Source: Gnetum montanum
Taxonomy: Eukaryota > Streptophyta > Gnetopsida > Gnetales > Gnetaceae
DNA: 64,000 nucleotides
Direction of reading: 5' to 3'
Assembly: GCA_015680685.1 (NCBI GenBank)
Contig: MNCI01017882.1
Span: 91,299 to 155,298 of the forward strand
Positions 1 to 11,645 of this stretch are shown in pieces. Made by a program: the position numbers and the translations under genes. Every line of letters starts with the position of its first letter. Within the stretch, counting starts at the first letter, position 1. The notes under the pieces were generated by a model. The model saw nothing but the letters and a program-made list of their open reading frames with translations, searched no databases and had not been told where the DNA came from.

Positions 1-3
1 CAC

Positions 4-175
4 TTGGGGAATGAGGCTTTGACCACTTATGAGGCATTTTTTAACCCCAAAAGTACAAAGTATGTGAAATTTCCCATTGTGGGTTATACTTTTCACATTC
101 ACAATGAAGTTTTGCCTCAAGTTTCGTGGGGTGAAAGCTACATGATGAAGATTGATTATAACATGCAAATGTTTG
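4..175 (+). repeat. Dispersed repeat, copy 1 (partner at 17284-17440)
   Basis: This stretch is clearly related to 17284-17440: both read TTGACCACTTATGA, then a block ending in GGTGAAGGCTACATGATGA-like sequence. The plus strand is open for 112 codons here, but the partner copy is also open, so a coding origin is possible. I do not recognise the protein. No start context or neighbouring domain identifies it. It is most likely a fragment of an old mobile element. Confidence 0.5.
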
Positions 176-600
176 TGGTGTTTCAATTAGCTATTATGTT
201 ACTATATTTCAAGCATCAGGAGACATTAGTAGCCCTAGTAGTAAGGGTTGGAATGACCCACCACTTCATCCTCCGAATGCCCCTTAGCATCCTCCATCCA
301 CCTACCTCAACTTATTGGCTACATGATTTTTGTTTTTGTTGATGGCTATTATTAGCCAAGACAATGTTATGGATGATTATTATTTTTTTCAACATTTTGC
401 CAGACAATATGGCTACATCTATATATGTTATAGGAATTTTTAAATTTAAGGTTTTAGTTTTAGTTTTCTATTATATATTATTCTAGCGATATAAACGTTG
501 TAAATAGCGATGTTGATCTTGGCTATAAAGTTAAATAGCTAAATGATGCAATTATAGGCTAAAAAATAAATAGGGTAAAAAATATGTTTGCTAGTTTTCA
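176..600. other. AT-rich spacer, nothing recognised
   Basis: No credible coding region, RNA gene or LTR boundary was seen here. The sequence is AT-rich, with frequent stops in all frames after position 342. Confidence 0.4.
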
Positions 601-740
601 GCCATGACAGGCACAATTTTTATGTGTTTTGCTAGTTTAAGGTCATGGCGGGCCATCAATGTGTTTACGCTACAAATTTTAGGCCATGGTCGGTCGTTGA
701 TGTGTTTGTGCTACCAGTTTTAGGCCATAGCAGGTCATTG
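601..740 (+). repeat. 41-bp tandem repeat, about 3.4 copies
   Basis: Units start near 601, 642, 683 and 724, each with a GCCATGGCGGGTCAT-like core followed by ATGTGTTT and a TTTTAG end. The spacing is 41 bp each time. Units have diverged by several substitutions, so the array is old. No coding role is evident. Confidence 0.75.
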
Positions 741-959
741 TTGAAAAAAAGCTCATATTTTTTAATGATTTTCTATTTTAAAATTATTTATGGGTTTTCT
801 AGTTTTAAAGGAAAAACTTTAATGCAAATAAAAGTAAATTTCTAGGCTAAATGCAATTAAAAAAAGAATGTACAAAAAAAAGACATAATAGGTTAACCAA
901 GAAAATTCATGCTAAATGACTATTAGTACATATGGTTACACGGCCATAAAGGCATGGGG

Positions 960-3900
960 TGGAAGGATCATGAGGACACATCACTTATGCAATTTTTTCC
1001 TAATCTTGGAAAGGTTAGGAAACATGTAAGGCCTATCCTACATAATTCTGTATTCATCATCCCCTTCGTTGACAATGTTGAAAGAGAGTTCATCCCATAA
1101 CATGTCTCATTGTTCATTGTTATCACTTTTGTCTTTCTCTGCTCTCTCAAACTGATGGACTTTATGACTAGAAGTTTCCTCTTAAAACTTCATTTCATAC
1201 CCTTACTCTATATCTACGTTTTTGACATCTAGGGGAATTACATTATCACCATGAATAATGATTTCATCTTCCTCATAAGGAAGGTGAATCTCTTGGTGGA
1301 TAGGTGAAGACATGGCTTGTAATTAAGCCAACCAAGGTCTTCCTAGGATAAAATTAAACCCTAATGTCTCCTCCACCACCAAGAAATCAGTGGTTGTGGG
1401 GAATTGCTCCCCTGCCACAAAGTCCAAGAAGATAGACCACTTGACAACAACCCTTGATCCATTGAAGGAATTGAGAGTTGCAATTGTTGTATGTTGAATC
1501 TACTCTATTAAGCCTAGGTGCTCAATAATGGTGCATGGGATAACGTTAGTTGTGGTACCATCATCAACATGCACTCAATGCACCTTGTACTTCCCTATGC
1601 ATATGGTTATGAAAAAAGGAGCTCTAATCACTTTGCCATTTTGGGGATTGGTCTTGACCTCACTATCACTAAACATCAACAATGTTGACTTCTTTTCCCT
1701 TGGTGAAGAAGGAACCATTATTGCATTAATGGATTCTTTGTTAGTAGGGATGTCCTCACTGATGGGGATAGAAGTCAACATTTTGACTAGCAATTCATAA
1801 TTTGTAGTGGAATTCATGATCAAGTCATACAAGCTCAAGGTTATATTTTTCTATTTAAGGGACTATTTGACTTGCTCCATCACATTGAGGAAGCTTTTTT
1901 TGTTGGTTGTGGGCTTGTCCTCCCAGTTGTGCTTTACTTCCTTCATGTGCCCCAAAATCTGAACTTTAATCTTTAGTTGTTGTTGTTGGAATCTCTCCTC
2001 TTTCTTCTAGTTTTGGATTCTAGCATCCTCTTATGGTTTGCTAGCTAAGGCAAGTTGGGTAGAGGAGGTCATGGGTATAGATTATATGGGAGTGGGCTTC
2101 GGTGGATCCACTTCCTTCCATGCCTCAACCTACTTATCACCCTTGTTGTTAATCTTTTGCTTATGCTTCTTCCTCTGCTTGGTTGAGGCTTTTTGGTTGT
2201 CATTTTTTGGTTGTGAGGAAGAGGCTATAGCATTGGCCACCACAAGAGGTTGTTGTGTGGTTATGATGGTCAGTTGGGTTGTGGCTGGTTGGGGCACCCT
2301 GATGACAAAGGGCTTCCTTAGAGGTGCTCATGATGGTACTCTCATAACAAAAGGGGGTCTTGAGCTAGTGGAAGCTAAAGAGGCCCTTTCATCATGAGGG
2401 GGTACCTAGATCACAAACAGTTCCCTCGTTGATCTTTGATTGTCATTGATGTTGAATGTCAATATAACATAGGAGTTGTTATTAGCATTTAATAAGTCCT
2501 TATACACCCACATCGACTAATTCTATGGTTGAACCAAGTTGGAGGCATCTAGGACCAACTCTCCCTTGTCTATTATTTCATGTAGGTCATCCTTTAGTGC
2601 AAGGTAGAAGTCTATGTCATGACTAGGCAATTGGTAATAGTGGCAAAAGCAATCTAGCTTAAAGTACCTAGGCAATTGAGGGTCCTCCTTTGTTGCTCAA
2701 GTGGGATCTTTAGCTATTTCACATAACTACTCATGCTTCTTTCAAGCAGCTTCAGTCATTTTCTTATATTGTATATGCCCACTCTTCAACAATTGATCCA
2801 GTAGCTTAGATGACTTCAAAGGTAAAGTAGCATATTTTTTCTTGTCCTTTCGCTCAAAGTTTGGCCTAGCAGCATTTAATGTAGTGGTCCCAAAGGGTGA
2901 TGGTTAGTTGTCTCGATTGTTAGTAGGCCTTGGTTGGATTGCCCTATGGCCCTTGGTTAGTGGTTTTGGTTTCTTTGGTTACAGTTGCTATAGCTACATT
3001 GTTTTACATACCTCTATCTTTGTCCCTCTATGTGTGTTGGTTTTTGTATGCCACGTAAGTAGGGTCATGGCTAGCTTTTTCAATGTCCTCTATGTTTTTG
3101 GTTTCGAAGAATGGTTGACTAAGTGACCACGAGTCAAGATAGTACAACTTAGACTTGATAAAGTCATTAACCATCCTCTTGAATATAGTCAAAAGGTGGA
3201 TTTCAACTATAGGCTATGATATTTTGTTGAGCAGACCATTCCATCATTAGATGAACTTTCACATTAGTTTGAGGGATCCTTACTTAACCTTCATCAGTTG
3301 GTCAAGTGTAGTGTTGAGCTTCAAGTTATATTTGAAATAGTTAACAAATTGTGCTATTAAGTCTTCAAGAGAGGATATAGACCCTCTCAGTAAAGCATGA
3401 TACCAGTAAAGTGCTTTTCCTATCAAAGACATAGGGAAGATCCTTATTATGGTGTGTGGCCATGGCTACAATAGCAAGCACTCAGAGTGAAAGGTAATGA
3501 GGTGAGTATTATGATTACCTTCTCCATTGTACTTGTTGAATTAAGGGATGGGGACACTAGGATGAAGCATCAAGGGTGAAACCATATGACTAATGGGATC
3601 ATCCTAATAAAAGTCCATAATCTTGATTCCTTGAGTTGTGGAGGCTTTAAGCCTCTTCAATTTCTCTATCAAAACCTAGATCATTGGAAAGTCTTAATCC
3701 AAACTTTGTGGTGCCCCCATCAGCTACAAGGTTTGCACAAATGATTGTGGCATTTGTTGGAAGGCTTGTGGCCTCACTATTGATTTTTGAACAAAGGGGA
3801 GAGGTTGCGGTATAGCTGTAGTTGACCGAACAAAGAAAAAGATGTTTGTGTCAGTCTTTGGGGCACAAATGGAATAAAGGGGGTATGTGACCCTTGGGTT
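960..3900 (-). pseudogene. Decayed Ty3/gypsy gag-protease polyprotein
   Basis: Reading the minus strand from about 3.9 kb down, I see a Gag core (PMSLIGKALYWYHALLRG near 3.4 kb). A Cys-rich segment with the order CFCHYY..SHD near 2.65 kb follows, then a proline/lysine-rich linker. The retropepsin region has VDDGTTTNVIP near 1.55 kb in place of the usual D-S/T-G triad, and the closing FNFILGRPWL near 1.33 kb. Many stops and frameshifts interrupt it, so it is dead. The Gag differs from that of the main family in this window, so it belongs to another gypsy lineage. Its 5' end is cut off by the LTR at 4117. No RT or integrase is visible between 1 and 960. Confidence 0.75.
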
Positions 3901-4141
3901 ACTTAAGGTCCCATGGTGGGCTCCACTTGGTTGTTCAATGGGTTTGTGGTGGTGACAACCATTACTAATGGCCTCATAGATTGGGGTTGTGTGGCAAAAG
4001 GCATGGAGAGGTTATAGATTATTAATTATAGCACCAACTAGGTCTAATGCGTCGCTATGACCAATATGGGCCCAAACATGGTTGAGGTGAAAGGGGTGGA
4101 GGTAGGCCCTACTATCTAATGAGTCGTCATTTGGGTGACTA

Positions 4142-4199
4142 TGATATCGCATACATGATATTGCATGCCCAATTGCAATATCACATACGCGATATCGCG
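4142..4199 (+). promoter_or_regulatory. U3 palindrome array, four GATATC-type units
   Basis: GATAT cores start at 4143, 4157, 4177 (AATAT) and 4191, giving spacings of 14, 20 and 14. Full units read GCGATATCGCG-like and are self-complementary. The array ends about 20 bp before the TATA box. The same two-pair layout recurs in the LTR of element A, so it is probably functional promoter architecture. The binding protein is unknown. Confidence 0.6.
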
Positions 4200-4214
4200 G
4201 CCTATCTCCTCATC

Positions 4215-4221
4215 TATAAAT
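4215..4221 (+). promoter_or_regulatory. LTR TATA box
   Basis: TATAAAT inside CTATAAATAAGAGG. This motif recurs in the other LTRs of the family at the same place relative to the palindrome array, marking the U3/R promoter. Confidence 0.7.
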
Positions 4222-4947
4222 AAGAGGTAGATAGATGAGTTTAGGAGTTAGTTCTTAGTTCCTTACCCAAACTCTTATAGTTTTTCCTTCTTAGAGTTAG
4301 AATTATTTCCCAGTGTATGCCCACAATGTGGTGATTGTAATTGTACGGCATCCTTATTTGAGTGTGATGTACTTGGACACGCACATGATCGGCAATAAAA
4401 ATCGAGTTTACTTCATCATTGCAGCATTCACTTAGCTTAATTATCTAATTAATTGTTATTTACTACTTTCCTAGTTAGTCTCTCTCACCCTTAAACTCAT
4501 GTTAAAATGTAGAATGAGTACGACTTAATTACGAGCATTTAAGTGTGACTACTAGGTAACCTAGTAGCGTACCTAGGATCTGCACTTGGTAATCCTAGTG
4601 GTAGTCATGCATGAAGTCCAAGATTTGTTCGGATAATCAAGGAATGGATGCTCATCGCACCTAGGCTAGATTAGATTCTCTCATCCTCTCTCTCTCCTAG
4701 ATTAGTGAATCTTACTTTCCATTTTCTTTAGGAGTAGCGTTAGATTAGAAACCACAACATACACCTCACTCTGGACTAAACCATACGTGAAAAATCTAAT
4801 ACTAGTCCAAGTGGGAAGACAGTGAACTGCGAGCTAAGGCTAACTATCTAGATTCCACAACTAGTCTGTCTGCGGAGTTTGACCGGATCACGTGTGTAAC
4901 GCTCGTATTCGTATGGTTGAGTGTAGGGGTATCTCGTCACTCATCAT

Positions 4948-4965
4948 TGGCACTATTGCTGGGGA
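4948..4965 (+). other. Primer-binding site, tRNA-Asp type
   Basis: TGGCACTATTGCTGGGGA lies one base after the LTR end. It matches 14 of 18 bases of TGGCGCCGTTGCCGGGGA, the complement of the 3' end of plant tRNA-Asp as I know it. The better-preserved copies in elements B and Y support the assignment. Confidence 0.75.
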
Positions 4966-5086
4966 TGGTGCTAGTTATCTAGATAAGTTATATCATACAA
5001 GGTCATTGTAAAGGAATTAACAATATACTTTTAGAAAGAAATAATTATAAAAAGTTACATACAAATTCACACACAATTTCACAACC

Positions 5087-7062
5087 ATGCCTCTCCTACA
5101 AAATCACGATAATGCTACACCTAGTGAGGAAGTTCATTAGAGAACCAACGAACTATATGACGTTGAAGATTGGAGTACACAACCTGAAGTGGAGGTTTCT
5201 TATAAACATGAATGAAAGCAATGTCAACCCAACACACAAAAACATAACTTACCTGATGACAATGAACCCCTACTGGCCACTACAAGCTTAACGCAAATAC
5301 AAGAGGCTATTCAAATTTCACGTAGGCATCGTAAAGAGAGTCATCTACCCAGGATCGATTTAAAAAACTTTGCTAAATTTTTAGGAGGCTATGACTTAGA
5401 TCTTCATCAACATTTACAAGCCTTCTACAATGCCTACACATGGAATAACATTGATAATGGATGGAGAAAATTTAAGCTCTTTCCCATGACACTCATTGGC
5501 CAAGCAAAAGTATGGTGTAGATTGTTAAAACCAAATTCAATACGACACTGGTCAACAATGGTAGAAGTATTTAACAAAAAATATCAAACCAAGTGTCAGC
5601 CTTGAGGAAAAAAATCCAAGAGTGGAAACAAGCAAAACATGAACCCTTGGACATGGCCGTAGAAAGATATTACGCATTGTTAAACAACTATCTAGGCCAT
5701 GGGTTTTCCGAGGAAAGGCTAATGTACCATATCATTGATGGGCTTCGTGATGAAACAAGAGAGACCTTAGGAATGTATGCCTAAGGTCAACTATATGAAC
5801 TACAAACTCATCAAGTCCAAGAGCTTATTAAGTAGGTAGCAAAAGAAGAAGGAGAAATGGCTCGATGAGAGAGTGTTGAAAAACATCAACAGGACCAAAA
5901 TCTCAACTTAACAAAGATCCATGATCATAAAAAGGAGAAATCAACCTATCGCAAGGAGAAAGAATCATCTTTGCCAATACAACAAACATTAGAAGAGGTC
6001 AAGGCAAAGATCAATAAGATGTTGGAATGGACGTATCAAAAGTGTGGAGAATTTATCAACATTATTGGAGATAGAGTTTTGAAAACCCAAGAAGCAAGAC
6101 AAAACATTAGACAATCAGAAAGAAGGGATAAAGAAAATAAGAGCTCAATTGCCAATCATACGTATGAATGCAACATATGCCTGTATGATCATCCCAAGGG
6201 CCAATGCCCAATATTGTTACATTTACATGAGCATTGGGGAAACACGTTACATCCAGAGTTCGTATAGAGATACTGTGTTCGATCATAGTGGCAACAATCC
6301 CAGTCGTGGGGGAGACCATCACTAAACTGGAAACACCCTTCGTATCATCTGAACCCAAACACTTATCGTGTTCAACATCTTGTTTCTCCAATTGGGCAAA
6401 TGCACTTTATCTCACCACAATACCATTCTCCTCAATACTATCAGCCCATGCCTTTAACACAACCACCACCTTGTGTATCCTACACTTCTCCTCAATTTCA
6501 ACATTCTCATCCTTTCCCTCCTTATACATCGCCACCAACTGTTCCTAAGGTGTCTGCACCATAGCAACAACCCACGAATGTCACTTGTGCTACTATTGCC
6601 AACAGCAGTGAGAGACCTTAGCAACATCAAAGGTGTCCCTTCTTTAGAAATGACCCTCGGAAGGGGCAACACAATTCCGAGGTCACTGCATTCTTCGACT
6701 TAGCACAAGTCCAACACTGTGATGCACCCTTATCTTCAAACCCAACACCTCATGTAACTTCATCAGGGCCACCAACTCACACTCCAACAACCACACAGCC
6801 CAATGAACATAGGAATGGAGAGCAACAACCTGATCCTTGCATACCATCTAACGGTCCCAAATATCATAGTGGGTCAACTCGTTATCTGGGAACTACATCA
6901 TATAAATTGCCCCACTATGCTCATTATAATCAAGTGTGTGAACCCCAATGGGGTAAGTATGGCCAAGTCCCAATACTTCCAACATGCAAGGATCCTCATC
7001 TTCCATTTATTAATCCTTTTCGTCCTCAACCGATTAATTATGGGAGATACCTCCCATTCTAG
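5087..7062 (+). pseudogene. gag: gag of element X, stops and frameshifts
   Basis: The start ATG (MPLLQNHDNA) matches the start in element B, and the stop after YGRYLPF matches B's stop after YGGYPPF, so the full gene is about 660 codons. Domains in order: a charged N-terminus; the Gag core near 5380-5580 (FPMTLIGQAKVW); a helical segment at 5593-5784; a coiled, lysine-rich part; a zinc-knuckle-like CNICLYDHPKGQC near 6170-6210, followed by HLHEHWG; then a long proline/serine/tyrosine-rich tail. Several stops (for example after the segment ending at 5784) and frame changes make it non-functional. Gag forms the virus-like particle and binds element RNA. The sequence ends in a clean stop with no protease following. 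Confidence 0.75.
6301..6316 (+). promoter_or_regulatory. Polypurine-tract-like motif inside gag
   Basis: CAGTCGTGGGGGAGAC, one base different from the TCAGTCATGGGGG form seen at the true polypurine tracts. It sits just after the zinc-knuckle region of gag, the same place as in elements B and Y. Confidence 0.45.
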
Positions 7063-8429
7063 TAACAAGCAGGATTAATAACCACCTTCTATTTTCTTTA
7101 ATTTTACAACTTTTTTTTCCAATTTTTCAGTTTTCAATTTTTTGTTTTATATTTTTATCTTTTTACTCTTTTGTAAGTAATCTCATCTATGAATAAAACA
7201 CTCATGTGGATCGTTGGTTGAGGTGTGGTCTATGTTATTAATTTTCAAGTGAGAAATTATTTGGACAGTAAGCCCATTACACCCACTCATCCATTTTAGA
7301 AATAAGAGGTTTTGTTCGAGGGTACAGTGATATTCTTTACATTTTAAAAAATTTAAAATTAATTTTGTGTTCATTGGACCCAGAATAAAGAAGGATGGAC
7401 CAAGAGGGAATGATTAGGGTGTGACATCAAGGGGACTTGAGGATTCTCTTTGGTGACATCTATGGGAGTTATCATGCAATGTGGTTGTACTAAGATCCTT
7501 GTAGACCTAATGAAAAATGGGAGTAAGAGTAATCAAATGGGCACTCAAAAATCCAATGTTGTTCTAGGGGGTCCCACTAGAAAGACATTCACCCATGCCT
7601 GAAGGTTGGTGGCTTCTCTGGATTTAGAAATTGAAAAAAAGAAAAGAGAAAAGAAAAAGAAAAAGAAAAGTGCCACAAAACAAAAAGCACTCCTCCCTTG
7701 AACAAAACGCCAAGTGATCGTACACCTTGTTGTTATAGTACTCTCATGGTTGTTCATCATGGGATGAAACAATGCGATGTCACTAATTTGAAGGATGGAC
7801 TTGGTCCTGATATTGGAACAATGGGTTAATGACATGTTAATCATGCTTTTCACGCAAGATTCACTGTGCCCTGGGTTAGTTACCTCATGTCCCAATCTCT
7901 ACGATCCTTTCTATACTTGGTCTCATCTCACTATTCGTGTAATTGTAGCTCGTGTCGTGTGTAACATAGAATTCTTACCTCATTTCGGTGATATTTACAT
8001 GTGTGTGTTTTGTGGAGTTAGTGCAGATTACATTTAACCCTTCTAGTGCCCACGAACACTTTAAGTGTGGTTACACAAGGGCATTACAGGTTGAAACCTG
8101 CTTTGGGGAGGACCCACTTGTGTAATTTTTTGTAATCTTCACTTATGACATAGCTCTCACACACCATTTCTTATCCTCAACATAATTTCTCATAATTTTC
8201 TTTCCCTACTATTATCCCTATGAATTTCAACATTCCTATGTACCATTACACAGCCTTTTTCTCCCATCTGAGGTTTTATTAATAAAATCCACACCATCAT
8301 AATTAATCGTGCCTTTTGAATTAATGGAATTACCCTAGCAACCTTTAACATGTGCCACATGTCCTAGTTTCCAATGTTAATTTCAAGAAAATCTTTAAAA
8401 ATTTGATTTTTCCCTCAAGCCTAAAACAT
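7063..8429 (+). other. Conserved non-coding block between gag and accessory ORF
   Basis: No domain is seen. From about 7690 to 8170 the sequence is well conserved with element B (minus strand, about 32890-33400) and element 2 (43262-43750), including the CAAAACGCCAAGTGATCGTA and ATGAAACAATGCGATGTCAC blocks. Conservation is not accompanied by a shared open frame. At 8101-8118 it contains CTTTGGGGAGGACCCACT, which recurs in all six family members in the window. A purine-rich tract lies at 7625-7680. Confidence 0.6.
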
Positions 8430-8500
8430 CGATAGGCTGTGATATCGCGTACGCGATGTATCATACGCAATATTGCATCCCTCCAACCCTATAAATAGGT
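8430..8500 (+). promoter_or_regulatory. Internal LTR-like promoter upstream of the accessory ORF
   Basis: GATAT-type units start at 8441, 8455 and 8469 (spacing 14 and 14), followed by TATAAAT at 8490-8496 and a C-tract. This is the same order and spacing as in the family's U3 regions, but there is no LTR end, PBS or polypurine tract here. It lies about 480 bp before the ATG of the accessory ORF, so it may drive that gene separately from the LTR. Alternatively it is the relic of a truncated inserted LTR. Confidence 0.5.
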
Positions 8501-8949
8501 GACCCCCCCCCCCACAACACTTAGCATCATTTCTTGTCATTCACACAGGGGAGTTTTTTCAAATTTTTATCTACGACTTGTGAGTGTGTCACCCTTGCTT
8601 TTCAACCTCTATCTCGCTCGCTGGTACTCTGATTTTAATTCTGTCTGAACCTGCTTGAACCCAGAGTGTTCAGCTTAGTCATGGAGGAGGGACATCTGCT
8701 GAAAAGCACCTAACTTTTTTGGAACTTATCATCACCCAAAGGACATCATCTTGGGTAATTAACTATAACACTTAGAATAATTGTGCCCAAAAAATCATTT
8801 AATCCCTAGGTATACCAAGAAACTAAAATTGGAAACCACCTAAGTCATAGGACTCATTATTACAATTTTTCAAGCAATATCACACGTGATAACATAAGAT
8901 CATTAATTAAGGTAAGCAGTAAGGTATAACTTAACTTTAAAAACAACCT

Positions 8950-8978
8950 TACTAATGCTTGGCCCCGTGTGATTGCAG
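8950..8978 (+). promoter_or_regulatory. Splice-acceptor-like site at the accessory ORF start
   Basis: TTACTAATG (branch-point-like) is followed by TGTGTGATTGCAG directly before the ATG at 8979. The same arrangement, TTACTAAY then TGTGATTATAG, precedes the start in element B and in element 2. The donor is not identified with certainty. Confidence 0.4.
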
Positions 8979-11645
8979 ATGGCCCTGAAATGTGGACAAT
9001 AGGAAGGTCCTACTCAAGGTGGAAGCAAACGATCTCAGAGAGGTGGAAGATAAGATCCTGCTAGACAACATTCAGAACAGGAGGAGCAATCGTTCAGTAT
9101 TCATCAAGAAGACACTCCTACCATATAGTCTGGGTAGGCAGAAGGAGTAGCTGCTACAGCGCCTGAATAGGGACAACATCTCACATTGCCCCAAGATTGT
9201 GTTCAGGCCATCCATGAAAAGTCCACATTCGGTGCGGTGATTATGGAATTGAACTTCGAATCTTTTGTAGAGTTCACTCCTGAGGCTATTAGGGATCACC
9301 TCAAAGGGTATCCCTTGTGGCCTGTCCTCTCTGAAAGCAATTCTTGGTACCTAGGAGGGATGTACCAATTTCGGCACAATAGGTAGCAAGGCACCATTGT
9401 CAATATTTGTGGTGTGATAGTTGATTTCTCCGTGCAAGCCATTTTGGAACTATTAAATCTTCCAAATACAGGGCCCAAAGTTGCTCAATTATCTACCCAT
9501 TCAAACCCCGATGTGCGACGAGATTAGTTGGAAAGGGCTTATGGTAGAGATAAAACATTTGGTGAGTTGACAAAGGAAGAGAGGATTTACTTCAAAATTG
9601 GAACATATCATCTCTTTCCCACGAAGGGCTTAAAAAGAATATCAATGTATGCAGCTAGGGGATGTGTACTGTTGATGGGAAAGGTTGACGCTAACCTGCC
9701 CCATCTATATTTAATGGAGATCTTGAGGAGGTTCGAGGAATGGAAGATAAGGAAAATAGCACTGCCTTTCCCCTGTCTTATCAAAAAGAGTTTTTGACGT
9801 GCTAGTATCCAAGGGTAGACCAATGATGTCCTCCAAAAAGCCTAGACTATTTCATATGCTAAATTGTCGAAGTCACCAGCTCCAAGGAAAATCACTGGCG
9901 AGATGTTGGAACCAGAAGAAGAAGAAGAATTGACAGTTGAACCAACAACTCAACCTGCAAGACCTAGCCAACAATAGGAAGCAGGGCCCAACATAGGCCA
10001 GGATCAGCTGCCACCGTCGCAAGACTACAAACTGTCGATGAGCCATCTCAGGGCCATCACTGAGATGGTCAGTTGGGGGAGTCGTGATGACGCAAACCTC
10101 TTCCACATCATTGATGATGCCATTTAGCCCACAATTTCTTTGGATCATACAAGGGGTGAAGTGTCTATTCACACAGGAGGAGGTGAAAGTAGATGGTCAC
10201 AACAGATCTCAGGAAATGCAGCATCTTTCCAAGTGCAGTTAGAAACTAGCGAAGGGGCCACTATGGTGGTCATGCAACACTAGAATGTTGTGGGAGCTAC
10301 AGAAGTGGGTGTAGAAAATATCAAAGAATCATTCAATGTACCTATTGTGCCACCAGAAAATCTCACAGGAGCACGGGATGCTCAAACTTTGGTCGGAACC
10401 TCAATGACTCCTACGGAACCTAAGGATGCACTTGATCGAATGCTCCAAATAGGGCAAATAATGACGTCCCTATTTGACATCCCTTAGGATGTTATGGTAA
10501 TTCAGTCAAACCTCATTTCCACAAAGGGGAAGCTAGTCTTAACAGAAGTGAGGATCGAGCATGCGGAAGCAAAAGTGCAAAATTGCAAGAACAACTTATG
10601 GCCCTACAGGCAGCATAGTGGGGCCCTCTGCAATTCGTTCCCATAGACCAGCTAGATAATTTCAGAACTGAGCAACTAACCAAGCTAATAGTAGAATAAA
10701 AAGGTGGCTAATGAAAAAGAGAAGGCTATTTGGGATGCCTTTGCAACACAAGTGCAAACTCATGCATATCTTAAAGCACTCAACACCTTACAAGAAGAAA
10801 ATAGATAGCTCGTTACCGACAACCTTCAGTTGACCACCATGGAAAAGCAAAAGAATGTTCTTGAGGAAGACTTTCATAAATTGCAAGAATAGTTCATCTA
10901 GGTCAACCAAGACATAAGTCATTTAGCCAAGGAGAATAGAACCCTCTCAATGGAGGAGGTACGTGCAATTTGTCAAAAGACAGCCATTGAAATAAGCGTG
11001 TGGCAGAATGAGGCTAAACGACATGAGAAGCTGAAGGAGCACTTTCGAGATTAGGTGGGGATGTACAAATAGATCCTTGAGAAGGAGATCCATATGGCCA
11101 AGGCCCACATCAATGCTATTAGTGCTCAACACACTGACTGGTGGGCCATATTGGACACGTATGCCTTCATCCACTAAGTGGAAGTTAAGAACCGGGACTT
11201 GCAGATTCAGGATCTGACAGAATACATGGAGCAGGCAAACCTGTGGTATGCCAACCTTGCCATGTTAATAGTAGGGTGCCCAAGGATAGAGCTCAAGTAG
11301 CAGGTAGCAACCACCTATGTTAAATATGAGGCAAAATTTGCAAAACATAAGAAGTTGTTGGAAAAACTGGAGGTCGCAAATTCTGAACTTGAGGTGGTGA
11401 AAGCAAGCTACCAAGGCCAAAAATGTGTCACAGCAGATTTGGCTCGACGGCTAGTGGATTTCCAAGAATACAAAGATAAAGCCAGAGCCTATGAAGAGGA
11501 ACGTTGAGTGTCTGCGGCTTGGTATGTCAAGGCCAATCAAATGTTTCCACAACTACCCTATTCGTGGGAAGTGTTGACTCCATCAAACATCAAAACATTA
11601 GCATGGATGGTACAAGACCCTCAAACCAAAGAGGAGAAGCTCTAG
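8979..11645 (+). pseudogene. Accessory ORF of element X, long copy
   Basis: About 890 codons in one main frame, broken by in-frame stops, several of them TAG. Parts in order: a short basic N-terminus (MALKCGQ); a conserved domain from about 9190 to 9800 including LWPVLSESNSWYLGGMYQF, VIVDFSVQAILELLNLP and ALPFPCLIKKSF; an acidic, glutamine-rich linker; and a long heptad-type coiled coil at about 10520-11505. The second copy in element W (39163-42088) aligns along its length, so this was a real protein of the family. The middle domain resembles in layout the domain that plant annotation calls 'putative plant transposon protein'. I have not been able to search for it. No signal peptide or clear membrane anchor is visible, which speaks against a typical envelope protein. 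Confidence 0.6.

Larger units (their letters stand above)
4117..4946 (+). repeat. 5' LTR of element X
   Basis: About 830 bp. The start TAATGAG is a decayed form of the family's TGATGAG, and the end ACTCATCA is canonical. It holds the palindrome array, then the TATA box, then AATAAA near 4396, so U3 is at the left. The PBS follows directly, which makes this a 5' LTR on the plus strand. No polypurine tract precedes it, as expected for a 5' copy. Confidence 0.85.

Noticed and set aside
2038-2397. Plus-strand open frame of 119 codons with hydrophobic stretches
   Set aside because: It lies opposite the proline/lysine-rich linker of the minus-strand gag-protease relic and has no independent support.
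4141-4199. CRISPR-like array
   Set aside because: The repeats are 10-11 bp palindromes at 14-20 bp spacing inside an LTR promoter of a plant genome. There are no spacers of equal length and no cas genes.
8497-8515. C-tract after the internal TATA box as a functional element
   Set aside because: A simple homopolymer run is not shared with element W, so it is probably slippage.
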